A stretch of 64,000 nucleotides of DNA from JBBQZU01 sp038207425 (GCA_038207425.1 JBBQZU010000011.1:41557-105556); one strand, 5' to 3'; shown: positions 16,017 to 25,894, counted from the first letter of the stretch. Numbers and translations are program-made. Notes: generated by a model from the sequence alone, not told the origin.

Positions 16017-18151
16017 GATTGCTCGTAAGGAATAATTTCAATTTTGCGTCCCGCTTCGGTTATGGAAGCTGAGAGTGCGAAGGTGGCGATGGTGGCGTGA
16101 AGGCTATCGGCTGTGGATACCGGAAACGGGCTCCCCTCACGCAGTGCCGATGCTACAAGGCGCATTTCGGCGGCATGGCCTTTGTCCTGATTGCCCTTTA
16201 AAATTTTGGTTTTACTTCCGTAAATGGTAAGCGATTTAAAATCGTCGATCACCGCAGTGCTGCCCCCTCCATACACTTCCATGCGCTCTTTACCGGCGGC
16301 GCTGTTGCCATTTGAAAAATAAGAAATCACCGCCACCGAACCATTTTCAAAGCGGATGGTGGCAGCAAAAGTATCGTGCTGCTGCGGCGATACAGCGAGC
16401 GCTTGCGCCGAAACCGACTCTACCCTGCTGCCGGTGACGTGCGCACAGAGGTCAACGAAGTGGCACACCTCGCCAACAATGCGCCCACCGCCTAGCAGCG
16501 GGTCGTGCACCCAATGATCGGTGGCTACCTTACCGGCATTTATCCGGTAGTTTATAGAAAGCGGCATATTGCCTGATAGATTTTTGATTTCAATAATAAA
16601 TGGAGCAAAGCGCCTGTTGAACCCAACCATCAGGTCGGGGGTTCCGGCACTGCCAAGCAGCCGCTTTATGGCGAAGTACTCGTTGATATTGATGCAAAGC
16701 GGTTTCTCCAGAAACACGCGTTTACCGGCTTGCAACGCCTGCATGGCCAGTGCAGCGTGGGTATTGTGGCGGGTGGCTATTATTACAGCACCGGCGTCTT
16801 TTGCGCGAAGCAATTCTCCCACATCGGAGAGCGCGTTTTTGAAGCCGAATTTTCGGCGGGCATCTTCTGCGGTATGTGGTCTTGATGTAACTACGCTGCT
16901 CAGGACTATATGCTTCTTTATTTCCGGAAGGAGAAAATTAGCGGCAAATGAACCCGCCCCGATAAATGAAACGGCCTGCATAGGATTCAAGCGCGTTTGC
17001 GCTGCAACTGCTACTTTCGCGGTGGATTTGGACACGTCGTAGGCGAGCAAAATACCCATTTTATGCACTTCGGGGTTCAGCACCAAATCGAAGGCTTCGG
17101 CAGCATTGGCGAACGGAAACCGATGAGAAACGAGGCCATCAAGTGATAGGCTCTCCCCACCCAGAAGTCCGGCAAAGGCCTGCATATTTCGGTTTTCGGT
17201 CCAGCGCACCTGGCCAATAGGGTAGTCGAGCCCCTGCTCTTCGTAGCGCGCATCGTAGCGCCCCGGGCCATAGCTGGTGCTCATGCGCAGGTCGAGTTCC
17301 TTGTAGTAAAAATTCTTTCGGCTGAATCCGGTAGGCACATTGCCTACGATGACCACCTTGCCCCGCTTTCGCGAAATAAGGCCGGCAAAATCAACGGGGT
17401 CGAGACTTGTGGTGGCGGCGGTAATGATCACCGCATCGGCACCGTGGCCACCGGTGAATGCAGCTATGCGCGCTTCGATGGTCTCAGAGCTGCGCAGGCA
17501 GGCATCACCTGCACCCGATTGGAGGGCAAGGGCGACGAGCTCGGGGCGCAGGTCCACACCAAAAGCGCGCACACCGGCAGCCTGCAGCAGGCGTATGGTC
17601 AATTGACCGAGAAGTCCAAGCCCTATTACCACGCAATTTTCGCCCAGCGAAAGCTCAGCGCGACGCAAGCCCTGCAGAGCAATGGCCCCAATAGTGGTGA
17701 AAGCTGCCTGATCAAGGGGTGCCTTTTCGGGAATTTTCACACAGAGATTTTCCGGCACCACAACCGCTTCGGCATGCGATGCTGATGTGCCACCGCAAGC
17801 CACCCTGTCGCCGGGTTTAAAATCACGAACACCTTCACCCACATCCATAACAATGCCCGCAAGGCTGTAGCCAAGCGGCTGCAGCGCTTCAAGCCTGTTC
17901 ATCACCATCTTGTAGGTAGAAACTGCACCCTGGCTTTTCGCCAACCTGATTACCTTCGACACTTCATCTTTTCGCGCACGCGCTTTGGCGATATAACCCT
18001 TGCGGGCGTCGCTAACCGTTTTGCCCTCAGTGCCGGCGCTAATAGCCGAGAAGTGTGTGCGCACAAGCACTTCACCCGCGCCGGGAATGGGCAGGGACAG
18101 TTCGGCGATTTCCATGGTGCCGTCCTTTAGGGTTTGGAGTAGCTGCTGCAT
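15992..18151 (-). CDS. Bi-domain dehydrogenase: zinc-type MDR fused to Gfo/Idh/MocA oxidoreductase
   Basis: A 719-residue fusion. Residues about 1-345 are a medium-chain dehydrogenase/reductase (SAGTEGKTV, GDRVACGG, Rossmann CVVIGLGLLGQLTIRLLQAAG). Residues about 375-715 are a Gfo/Idh/MocA-type oxidoreductase (VSFIGAGSFAANFLLPE, VFLEKPLCININEY). Such fusions occur in exopolysaccharide and O-antigen clusters, often beside toroid or heparinase-like genes as here, and probably oxidise or epimerise a nucleotide sugar. I start it at the ATG at 18151, which gives the family-like beginning MQQLLQTLKDG, not at 18199. Confidence 0.85.
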   Translation of the reverse strand: MQQLLQTLKDGTMEIAELSLPIPGAGEVLVRTHFSAISAGTEGKTVSDARKGYIAKARARKDEVSKVIRLAKSQGAVSTYKMVMNRLEALQPLGYSLAGIVMDVGEGVRDFKPGDRVACGGTSASHAEAVVVPENLCVKIPEKAPLDQAAFTTIGAIALQGLRRAELSLGENCVVIGLGLLGQLTIRLLQAAGVRAFGVDLRPELVALALQSGAGDACLRSSETIEARIAAFTGGHGADAVIITAATTSLDPVDFAGLISRKRGKVVIVGNVPTGFSRKNFYYKELDLRMSTSYGPGRYDARYEEQGLDYPIGQVRWTENRNMQAFAGLLGGESLSLDGLVSHRFPFANAAEAFDLVLNPEVHKMGILLAYDVSKSTAKVAVAAQTRLNPMQAVSFIGAGSFAANFLLPEIKKHIVLSSVVTSRPHTAEDARRKFGFKNALSDVGELLRAKDAGAVIIATRHNTHAALAMQALQAGKRVFLEKPLCININEYFAIKRLLGSAGTPDLMVGFNRRFAPFIIEIKNLSGNMPLSINYRINAGKVATDHWVHDPLLGGGRIVGEVCHFVDLCAHVTGSRVESVSAQALAVSPQQHDTFAATIRFENGSVAVISYFSNGNSAAGKERMEVYGGGSTAVIDDFKSLTIYGSKTKILKGNQDKGHAAEMRLVASALREGSPFPVSTADSLHATIATFALSASITEAGRKIEIIPYEQSWTLPEAN

Positions 18152-18458
18152 GCGGATATTGAGCACTTTTTTGCTCAAGCAAATATATGCACTGCGCATG
18201 GAGCGCGGCAGGTGGAAATGAAAGGGTTATTCACATAGATTGAATAGTGAAAGCTTACTTTAAACAGCCATGTATAATTGAAAGAAGTGTACAAAAATAT
18301 GCGGGAGGGTGGGTGTAATGCGAAGATTGAAATACGAATTGACCGTGCTTTCATTAAATTAAATCTCAATGAACTGCTGTTTAATGATTTATGAAAGCAT
18401 TCCCGTCCACATTTCCTTCTGACGCCGCATTTCCTTAAATTCGCCGAAATTTATAAAA
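18152..18458. other. Intergenic region upstream of the TTAGG tract
   Basis: About 307 AT-rich bases between divergently oriented genes. I see no ORF with coding character and no clear terminator or promoter. Confidence 0.5.
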
Positions 18459-20528
18459 ATGAAATTTAGGTTAGGTTAGGTTAGGTTAGGTTAGGTTAGG
18501 TTAGGTTAGGTTAGGTTAGGTCAGGTCAGGACAATACTTCTACACATTTTTCTTAGTACTTTCCCCCCATTCAATAGCCCAGGTAACCTTCACCGATATT
18601 TCAGCAACATCGGGCATAAACTACTTCGGTAAAAGTTACGGCGCTTCGTGGGGCGATATCAATGGCGATAGATTGCCCGACCTGTATGTTTCCTGCCACT
18701 ATAATTATTCTGAAGATATTTTCGGTGGTTATTTCGAATTAGATTTCCCATATATCTATCTCAATCTCGGTAATGGTACCTTTTCGGCGGTTACCTGTGA
18801 AGTGGCCCCAACCGGTGCGTCAGACCTACATGGAGCAGTATTTTTTGATTTCAACAACGACGGATTTCAGGATATTTTTTCAAGTACCGGCGGCAATCAG
18901 GGGAATTTGTTTTTTGTAAATAATCAACAAACCGATTTTGCATTGAACAACAGGTCGGTAGAATTTCAAATCGATCAGGAATTTGGACGGGGTCGCGGTG
19001 CCACTTGTTTGGATGTGGATAATAACGGGATTACTGACTTGGTGCTTCACAACCTTGCAAATAATGACGGTGCATCGCCTCCATCTATTTACACCCGTCA
19101 GGAAGGTGGCTCTTTTGTAAATGAAAATTCGGAAAGAAATTGGAATTTCCCATCCAGCACTTGCGGCACCTTGGCAGATATCAACAATAATGGCAAAGCA
19201 GATTTGCTGGTATTGGCAGACGTATTGAAGCTATTCACTTTTGAATCAGGCATATTTGAAGAAATTCAAAGTGTTGGTATCCAAAGGGTAAATGATTTTG
19301 CAGTTGAAGACTTCAATTGTGATTTGCTGCCCGATATTTTCCTCGCTTTAGGAAATGAACGAACAGATTATGCCCAAATAGACCCATTAAATATTCAAAC
19401 CGTTCTGATGGATACACCGGCTCTCGCCCATACACAATTCAGTTTTGAAACGGCTGATAGTATTTACATCAATATATACCCAAGGGATGGCATATTTCAA
19501 TCGGATACAATTCATTATGGCAGCACAACTGTTTAAGAACACACTGGCCCACTAACCATTGCAGCCCACCCTGGGGATGCCGATGCACAAGGAATACAAA
19601 GTATAGAACCCGGGCTTCCGAACCACCATCTTTTTATTGGTATGACCGGCCCGGTTTGTGGGAAGTTATTTCGCACCATACAACTGCTTCGTCAACTATA
19701 GCTGTTAAGGTAACTGCCATCAGCCCGATCTCTGACCTGCAATATCCTCCATTGGCATTCAATACAAATCAAGTTCGCGACAGAATTCTGATCAATCAGG
19801 GCAATAACAATTTTCAGTCATTGACCTTTCCTTTTCTGACAGGAGCCGACAATTCAAGAAATGTAGTTGCTGCAGATTTTGACAATGACATGGATGTGGA
19901 TATTTATGTACAATGTAGCACAGCCACAACCAATCAACCAAACTACTTGCTCGAAAATACGGGCAATAATGAGTTTGTAAGACACGCTAATGCCTGGGGC
20001 GCAACCGGTAATAGTGCCGGTATTGGGGACGCGGCAATTGTGGCAGATTACAACAATGACGGCTTTTTGAACATTTTCACATCCAATGGCTTTGGAGTAT
20101 TTTATTTGGCTGATGCAAAATATAGTCTGTACGAGAACCAAGGCAATCAGAATAACTGGATAAAATTGATTCTCGAAGGAACCGAAAGTCCAAGGGGCGC
20201 CTATGGAGCAGTAGTCCATTTATATGCCGGCAATAAGCATCAGGTAAGAACAAAAAATGCCGGTGAACACTACCGCTCGCAAAACGATGACAGAATTCAT
20301 TTCGGTCTAGCCCAAAATTCTGTTGTAGATTCATTGATAGTATACTGGCCATGCGGAAGTATTCAAAAGCTGTATAATATTGATGGAAATCAAATACTGA
20401 CTGTAATATAACAAAGCTGCACTATCAATACATTACAAGCCGAAATTGCTTCAAAAGGATGGATCGTTTTCCCGAACCCAACAAGTCAACTTTTTCAAAT
20501 TACCACCGCGCGAAACATTTTTCTTTGA
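18459..20528 (+). pseudogene. Decayed secreted CRTAC1-type protein (FG-GAP/VCBS repeats + ASPIC/UnbV + T9SS tail)
   Basis: Intact relatives are exported repeat proteins with calcium-binding FG-GAP/VCBS blades. Here the blades are clear (GASWGDINGDRLPDLYV, FFDFNNDGFQDIF, DVDNNGITDLVL, ADFDNDMDVDIYV, VADYNNDGFLNIF), followed by an ASPIC/UnbV domain (NWIKLILEGTESPRGAYGA) and a broken T9SS tail starting VFPNPTSQLFQI. The lesions are the TTAGG array in the signal-peptide codons, an in-frame TAA at 19534-19536, a frameshift near 19610-19625 and a TAA at 20409-20411. Removing the TTAGG units gives MKFRSG followed by FYTFFLVLS and a cleavage-like SIAQ, all in frame with the blades. Confidence 0.88.
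18466..18530 (+). repeat. Pentanucleotide tandem array (TTAGG)11(TCAGG)2
   Basis: Eleven perfect TTAGG units (18466-18520) are followed by two TCAGG units. The array has a TAG or TAA stop every 15 bases in each frame of both strands, so it cannot be translated through. It lies between ATGAAAT and the rest of a signal-peptide coding sequence. Confidence 0.97.
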
Positions 20529-21022
20529 GCGAGAAGATATTTGTGGTAATGATGAATTTGGTATCAGACTCATAATAGCCGGGATTATAAAAGCCGGGAT
20601 AAGAATAACCGTAATACCCCCAAGTGGCCGCCAGTGTAGGTGCCCGGCACGTGGTGCACAGATTCTTCCACATTCACGAGCTGCATTGAAATAATGCCAT
20701 CGAAACCCTCTTCTTGGAGCAATTTCTTGCAATACTCGGTATTGCCCATCAGTTCTTTGCTGGTAAAAATATCGTGCGATTGGTGAAAAGCACTGTTCTT
20801 TTCGGCCATTCTGTCTTCGGCATATCTGCGGGTAGTTTCGTCCTTTACAAGTATTGCAACCATTATCTTTTTAAAAGAATCGGGTGTAATGGTACCGGCA
20901 TCGGGCGCTTTACAGCTTTTTACAAAAGAAGTGTTGGTGCAAGCGCTTAGCAATACTACCAGGAAAAATAGATTAACTCTTATTCTAATAAGTTCAGGAA
21001 TATCAATGTTAGATTGAGCCAA
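20500..21022 (-). pseudogene. Frameshifted lipoprotein gene, truncated at its 3' end
   Basis: The reading frame has a lipoprotein signal (FFLVVLLSAC) and a soluble domain (KIMVAILVKDETTRRYAEDRM). The frame changes at a run of five G (plus-strand C run 20617-20621). With four G it continues into a Tyr/Gly-rich stretch, GYYGYSYPGFYNPGYYESDT, and TTNIFSLKEK, then stops at 20500. The only start in frame is a TTG. The last residues run into the tail of the convergent pseudogene, suggesting a deletion that joined the two 3' ends. The family is not recognised. Confidence 0.7.
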
Positions 21023-21151
21023 AGCTAGAAATATTTAAAATCGAGAAATATTTTTAATTTGATACATCAAACACTGTATTTCAGTTATTTAAAATATTAA
21101 TTTGTGTGTAAATGTGAAATTTTAATGACGTAGTTCAGCTAAATAGTTCAC

Positions 21152-23011
21152 TTACGAATTACCATTTATTTCAAACCAAAAGCGCAAGGATATTAACGCA
21201 TACAGCAACGCCGACTGATCTTGCTTGCCGCTGAAATGGGCCGATTTTACTTTCTCTATCGCATCCACATCTAGGCAACCCAGCGCACGGTAAAATTCCA
21301 AAGGCATTAGGCTGTCGAGCATTTCAGGCCGCGACAGCAAAGTACGCAATGGCATGCCAAAGCCAGCCTTTCGGCGGTGGGTGATGTATCGGGGCAATAT
21401 GTCGGAATAAGCATCTTTCAGTATGTGCTTGGCTTCGAATTTCCAATCGAGTTTATATCTTGTTGGCAGCCCTGCGGCAAATTCCACCAGTTCGTGGTCG
21501 AGGAAAGGCACCCTGCTTTCCAAGCCGAATGCCATAGACGATCGGTCTAGGTAGTGCAGGTTTTTCACAAGAAAATTATCTGTTTCAAAGTGCAATAAGT
21601 TCTTCCACTGATCGCCATCATTGCCGAAGTAAGGTTTAAAAGCTTCGGCGTAGCGGGGTGGCCTATTAAATATACCCACTGCACTGTCAAGATCGCCGAC
21701 TATGCTATACCGGCCTGCTTCATAGTCGCGGCCCATGTTATTGCCCCACTTCTGCATATACCGGCGGTATGCTTTGAATGGACCCCGCCCAGCAGCAATA
21801 TTCCGAAGCACCGGTGCGAGCAAAATACGGAGCCCCGGCAGCGCTCTGGCGTATTCGGATAGTTTCAAGAGCATGTGCCCGTTGTACCCTAAAAAGATTT
21901 CGTCGGCTCCCATACCGCTCAGCACTACCCTGTGGGTTTTGGCAGCTTGCTTGGCAATGAGCATGGCGGGAATTACTGATCCATCGGCTATCAAATCATC
22001 GCACGCCCATACAGCCCTTGCTATTTGTTCGTGGGTGAGCTGCTCAAGGCCAATTGGTATTTCGTGCAAATTGAGTCCCCACTGCTTGGCGAGTTTTCGC
22101 GCAAAATATCCGTCAGATGTAGTGCCTTCCGCGGCAGTATCGGCTGCGCTTTTCAGGGCACAAAAATGGTGGTGGTTGCCGCCGCGCAAATGGTGGGCAA
22201 TAATGCTGCTATCAATACCTCCCGAAAGGTAGTTGGCTATGGGCACATCGCCCACCAGACGTAGCTCAACAGCATTCTTTATATGGTGGCGCAGGGCATC
22301 TTTCGCATCTGAATAGCTTCCGCTGAATGGTTGCGCACAGGAAGAAATATCCCAATATTTCGCATTTCTTGAAGTACCGGTATTCAAATCTATTTCCATC
22401 AGGTGGCCTGGTGCCAGGCGGCTTACTTCCGTAAAAAGGGTACTTTGAAGAGGAGCGTATTTAAATACCAGATAGTTTCCTATTTCGTCTTCATTTGGCG
22501 TAAGCTTGAGGCCTGCTGCTCTAAAGGCCTTTATTTCACTGGCGAAACTCAGCATACCATACCCCTGATAGAGGTATAAAGGTTTGATGCCAAGCCGATC
22601 GCGTACCAACAAAGCAGTATTTCGGTTTCGGTCAAGAATGGCCAGAGCAAAATCGCCGTTAAGCATATTCACAAATACCTTCCCGAACTTCAGGTAGAGT
22701 TTCAGAATTACTTCCGTATCGCTATTAGAAATAAACTTTTCGTTGCGCAGATACTCGGCCCGAAGCGCTTTGTAATTGTATACTTCACCGTTGTATATCA
22801 TGCTCACTGCTGCCTCGTGCATGGGCTGATTGCCGGCACTGCTCAGGTCAATAATACTGAGCCTTCGGTGGCCGAAATGCACATCGCTCATACCGGCTTT
22901 CTCATAAAAATGAGCGCTGTGGTCGGGGCCCCGGTGCGCTAGGGATGCCAGCGCTCCGGGCATATTAAACGCTGTGCTTTTCTGAGCAATACAGCCTACT
23001 ATACCGCACAT
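21152..23011 (-). CDS. asnB: Asparagine synthase (glutamine-hydrolysing)-like amidotransferase, copy 1
   Basis: A 619-residue protein with a class II glutamine amidotransferase domain beginning at the nucleophile Cys2 (MCGIVGCIAQ; HRGPD, FGHRRLSIIDLS, IYNGEVYNY) and a C-terminal ATP-pyrophosphatase domain (YLSGGIDSSI, SGMGADEIFLGY). The family amidates aspartate. Members inside polysaccharide loci like this one may instead amidate sugar or exopolysaccharide acids. A second homologue lies at 25895-27790. I infer that at least one serves the surface polysaccharide. Confidence 0.88.
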   Translation of the reverse strand: MCGIVGCIAQKSTAFNMPGALASLAHRGPDHSAHFYEKAGMSDVHFGHRRLSIIDLSSAGNQPMHEAAVSMIYNGEVYNYKALRAEYLRNEKFISNSDTEVILKLYLKFGKVFVNMLNGDFALAILDRNRNTALLVRDRLGIKPLYLYQGYGMLSFASEIKAFRAAGLKLTPNEDEIGNYLVFKYAPLQSTLFTEVSRLAPGHLMEIDLNTGTSRNAKYWDISSCAQPFSGSYSDAKDALRHHIKNAVELRLVGDVPIANYLSGGIDSSIIAHHLRGGNHHHFCALKSAADTAAEGTTSDGYFARKLAKQWGLNLHEIPIGLEQLTHEQIARAVWACDDLIADGSVIPAMLIAKQAAKTHRVVLSGMGADEIFLGYNGHMLLKLSEYARALPGLRILLAPVLRNIAAGRGPFKAYRRYMQKWGNNMGRDYEAGRYSIVGDLDSAVGIFNRPPRYAEAFKPYFGNDGDQWKNLLHFETDNFLVKNLHYLDRSSMAFGLESRVPFLDHELVEFAAGLPTRYKLDWKFEAKHILKDAYSDILPRYITHRRKAGFGMPLRTLLSRPEMLDSLMPLEFYRALGCLDVDAIEKVKSAHFSGKQDQSALLYALISLRFWFEINGNS

Positions 23012-23154
23012 GATAAAATGATTAGTGCAGCCATATAATTGCTGATGTGCAGGTTAATGAAAGGATGCAGGTAGATTGGATCGACACCAATTAAAATGAA
23101 TTTATGTGTACGCTTCAAAAGTACGTTTTCGAAAGGGTCTGCCTATGAATTTTT

Positions 23155-24255
23155 TCAATCCGAAACGTGGGTAAAAACTTCACCAAGCTTATCAGTCATA
23201 GCTTTAGCATTGAAATGGCGCCGGTATAATTCGAGTGATGCAGCGGCGTATTTCTTCCTGAGATTCTCGTCGGCAATGAGCATCGCAAGGGCCTCAGCCA
23301 ATTCGGGTACGAATGGATTCTGGAGCAACATTCCATTGTGGTGGTGCACCACGCTTTGAGCAATTGCTCCGCGGTTGGTGGCCACTATTGGAAGGGCGGC
23401 GGCCAACGCCTCCACGATGCACCACGGGTGGCCCTCAGGGTCGCGTGGCACAAACACGAACAGGTCGGCATCGGCGAAAGCCTGCCATTTAACCTCGCCG
23501 CTTGCCACTCCGTGGAGATAGCAGTTACCGAGTGCAGTTGCGGTTCTGGCGCATTCTTCTTTGTACGTGTCACTATCCCAGCTTCCGTATGCATGAAATT
23601 CCCATGCAGGTAAGTTGGCTTTCGCCGAAAGGAGCTTGAGTGCACGCAGCAATTCCAACAGACCTTTTCCTGGTAGATAATTAGCCAGGTACAATATGCG
23701 CACTGGACTAGCTGCGTCCCGGCTGCGAGGTGGAAATGCATAATCGCCCCCATTTGGTACAACAAAAATGCGATCATCGGGAATGATGCCCTGAAAGATA
23801 AATCGCAGATTATCGCCGAGTACAATGGCGCCGTGTGCCTTACGCAACAACCGCAGTGCCATTTGCCGGCGCAGTATATCAAGCCCGTTGTACCAATCTC
23901 TCCACTCGCTGCCGCGCAATTGTATAATTACTTTTGCGCCCGATTTTGCAGCATTTCTAATAAACGGGATATCCTTTAAAAACCCGGCGCTCGTTTGCCC
24001 GATTGGTATCAGTACTATCTGCGGTTGTACGCTGATAAGTGTTTGCCGGAAGGCTTTATAGAGCCCCCGAATCACTGAGATTTTATACCATTTAAAACTG
24101 CCCATTTGCGCTACATCATTATTGATTTTTGTGTCGAAATGGTGTAATTCAAAATACTCGGTGAGCGCCGACTCCAATATTATTTTGGTAGCCACGGCCG
24201 GGCCGATGTACGGTGGGGGCAGCTTGCCAAGAATCAGTACGCGTGGCCGTTCCAT
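23155..24255 (-). CDS. Glycosyltransferase family 4 (GT-B)
   Basis: A 366-residue GT-B enzyme. It begins RVLILGKLPPPYIGPAVATK, has a central YLPGKGLLELLRAL and a donor site EGHPWCIVEALAAALPIVATNRGAI with the family EX7E-like arrangement. It would add a sugar to the growing repeat unit on the cytoplasmic face. The start overlaps the end of the polymerase-like gene by 22 bases, so the pair is translated from one message. Confidence 0.88.
   Translation of the reverse strand: MERPRVLILGKLPPPYIGPAVATKIILESALTEYFELHHFDTKINNDVAQMGSFKWYKISVIRGLYKAFRQTLISVQPQIVLIPIGQTSAGFLKDIPFIRNAAKSGAKVIIQLRGSEWRDWYNGLDILRRQMALRLLRKAHGAIVLGDNLRFIFQGIIPDDRIFVVPNGGDYAFPPRSRDAASPVRILYLANYLPGKGLLELLRALKLLSAKANLPAWEFHAYGSWDSDTYKEECARTATALGNCYLHGVASGEVKWQAFADADLFVFVPRDPEGHPWCIVEALAAALPIVATNRGAIAQSVVHHHNGMLLQNPFVPELAEALAMLIADENLRKKYAAASLELYRRHFNAKAMTDKLGEVFTHVSD
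23617..23632 (+). repeat. Palindromic word GGCTTTCGCCGAAAGG, copy 2
   Basis: Lies within the GT4 gene and shares TGGCTTTCGCCGAAAGGAG with the copy upstream of susC at 44525. Confidence 0.5.
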
Positions 24256-25505
24256 GATAATCTTTCATTTGCCGCAAGGCCTGCATAAACCATAACACTT
24301 AGCAAAAAGTACAAAAACGGCGGGTAAAACGTTGGTGTAACGCTTATGCTGTAAAAGAACAGAGCGAGCAGAGTAGTGTAGAGCAAAAACTTTTGGGCTA
24401 TGCCCATGCCTACGCCCATCAACGCCACTTTTGCCAGCAGCACAAGATAGAAGAAAAGACCCACGATACCTGCGGAGAACATCATTCGGAAAAAGTCATT
24501 GTGCGAACCTACGCCAATAAAAATATACACCGGGGCAAATTTCAGCGGCATGCCAAACATTTGCACATGAACGGGTTCTGCTGAAAATTTTTCGAGCATC
24601 AGCCTCCAGCGGCCCATACGGCCGTGAAAGAGCTGATCGGTTTCTTTCTCGCCTGAGTATACGGCCAGGTCGGTGGTGATCAGCGGCGTGATTTTTTCTT
24701 CGATCATGCTGCTGCCCCAAAGGGTGAAAACCAAACCGCCAAGCACAAGAATACCAAGCACCAATTGTTTGTTTTGGGTGCGGAAGTTGTACGCCAAAAA
24801 CAATCCCAGAATGATCAAAAAAACAGTGTATGAAGCAGTATGGTGAATATTTACAAGGCCGAGCAACGATAGAGCACCTACTATCGAAACAACAAGCAGT
24901 AATCTGCTTCTCGCCACAATATGTTGCCTTGCGAAATAAAAATATGCGGCGATTATTGCCGCAAACACGATGTACATGCCATAGCTCACCACATCGCCGA
25001 AACTACCCTGTATGCGCATTAGGCCGCGACTCTCTTCAAGTCTTACAGGATTTACAAGCACTTCAAATAGCAGAATGGCTGCTACAAAAACGGTTGAATA
25101 GAATACTGACTGCAGCACTCCGTGCAGGTCGCGGAGGTCGCGTATAAGCAGACGTATGAAAAAATACAGATAAACAGGCATCGACAATTTTAGCACAAAC
25201 TCAATGGCAATTAGTGAAAGTGGGTCGTACAGCAGGATCAATAACGTGCTCAACAGCAGCATGGCACCCAGCCAGGCGAATGCCTTGTCCAGCGCGTTGA
25301 ACGCCGGAAACCTGAAGCGAATCAACGCCGCGATGCACAACATTGGGGTAATCACGCCAGCCAGATACGGCGGCGAAATCAGAGGGCTCACTTCTTTGAG
25401 AAAGTACAGGTTATCGATAATAGGGCGCAGCGATACCAGCACCGGAAACCAGCGCAAGAGCCACGGCAGCTCCGAGAGCCAGTCTTTCCATTCCTTAAAG
25501 GTCAC
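24234..25505 (-). CDS. O-antigen ligase/polymerase-like membrane protein (Wzy/WaaL superfamily)
   Basis: A 423-residue polytopic inner-membrane protein with about ten hydrophobic segments and a long periplasmic loop between about 250 and 330, the layout of Wzy polymerases and O-antigen ligases. The segment GVGSHNDFFRMMFSAGIVGLFFY contains the family's GxxHNxFL-like motif. The start is GTG at 25505; a TTACTTTGC box lies 28 bases upstream. It probably polymerises the repeat units made by the neighbouring glycosyltransferases. Confidence 0.8.
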   Translation of the reverse strand: MTFKEWKDWLSELPWLLRWFPVLVSLRPIIDNLYFLKEVSPLISPPYLAGVITPMLCIAALIRFRFPAFNALDKAFAWLGAMLLLSTLLILLYDPLSLIAIEFVLKLSMPVYLYFFIRLLIRDLRDLHGVLQSVFYSTVFVAAILLFEVLVNPVRLEESRGLMRIQGSFGDVVSYGMYIVFAAIIAAYFYFARQHIVARSRLLLVVSIVGALSLLGLVNIHHTASYTVFLIILGLFLAYNFRTQNKQLVLGILVLGGLVFTLWGSSMIEEKITPLITTDLAVYSGEKETDQLFHGRMGRWRLMLEKFSAEPVHVQMFGMPLKFAPVYIFIGVGSHNDFFRMMFSAGIVGLFFYLVLLAKVALMGVGMGIAQKFLLYTTLLALFFYSISVTPTFYPPFLYFLLSVMVYAGLAANERLSWNGHAY

Positions 25506-25532
25506 CTGTTTTGTGCTAATTTCTGGGGCACT

Positions 25533-25541
25533 GCAAAGTAA
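25533..25541 (-). promoter_or_regulatory. Putative -7 box for the polymerase-GT4 pair
   Basis: TTACTTTGC on the minus strand, close to TAnnTTTG, lies 28 bases before the GTG start. The same word precedes purD. Confidence 0.35.
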
Positions 25542-25550
25542 ACATGCGGC

Positions 25551-25826
25551 TCAGATAAAGGGTGTAATCGGGGCAAATAGTTTTGAACGTATTTGAGGTT
25601 TAAGATTGGTGGCATATTTCAATAGTCTACGTTTTTCAACTTCTACGAGGATGCTCATTTGCCCTATTGCTATGCCGCTTGGCTTGGGAAGTCTTTCTTT
25701 TTGATTCATTTCTTCTTTGATGAACAAAGCGTATAAAAATTCATCCGGCCAACTGCGTTTGAGTCTTTGTTTTGATGTTTGTTCAATTACCCGAAATCTT
25801 TCTGATCCGAAGGTTAATTTAGGTTT
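25551..25826 (-). pseudogene. Unrecognised coding remnant
   Basis: A 276-base open frame with protein-like composition (RFRVIEQTSKQRLKRSWPDE, PDEFLYALFIKEEMNQKERL, PSGIAIGQMSILVEVEKRR) ends in TGA at 25553-25551. No start precedes it after the in-frame TAA. The only internal ATG, at 25709, would give 52 residues (MNQKERLPKP...TPFI). It is AT-richer than its neighbours. It may be the 3' remnant of a deleted gene, or a small gene starting at 25709. I do not recognise the family. Confidence 0.45.
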
Positions 25827-25894
25827 TTAGTTCATTTGACTGTCAGGTTATTGACAAATAAAAAACCCATTTTCAAAGTGCTTCAATAGTGAAA

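Noticed and set aside
18466..18530. TTAGG array as evidence for arthropod or eukaryotic contamination
   Set aside because: The flanks on both sides belong to one bacterial gene and the array is short, so local slippage expansion is the simpler explanation.
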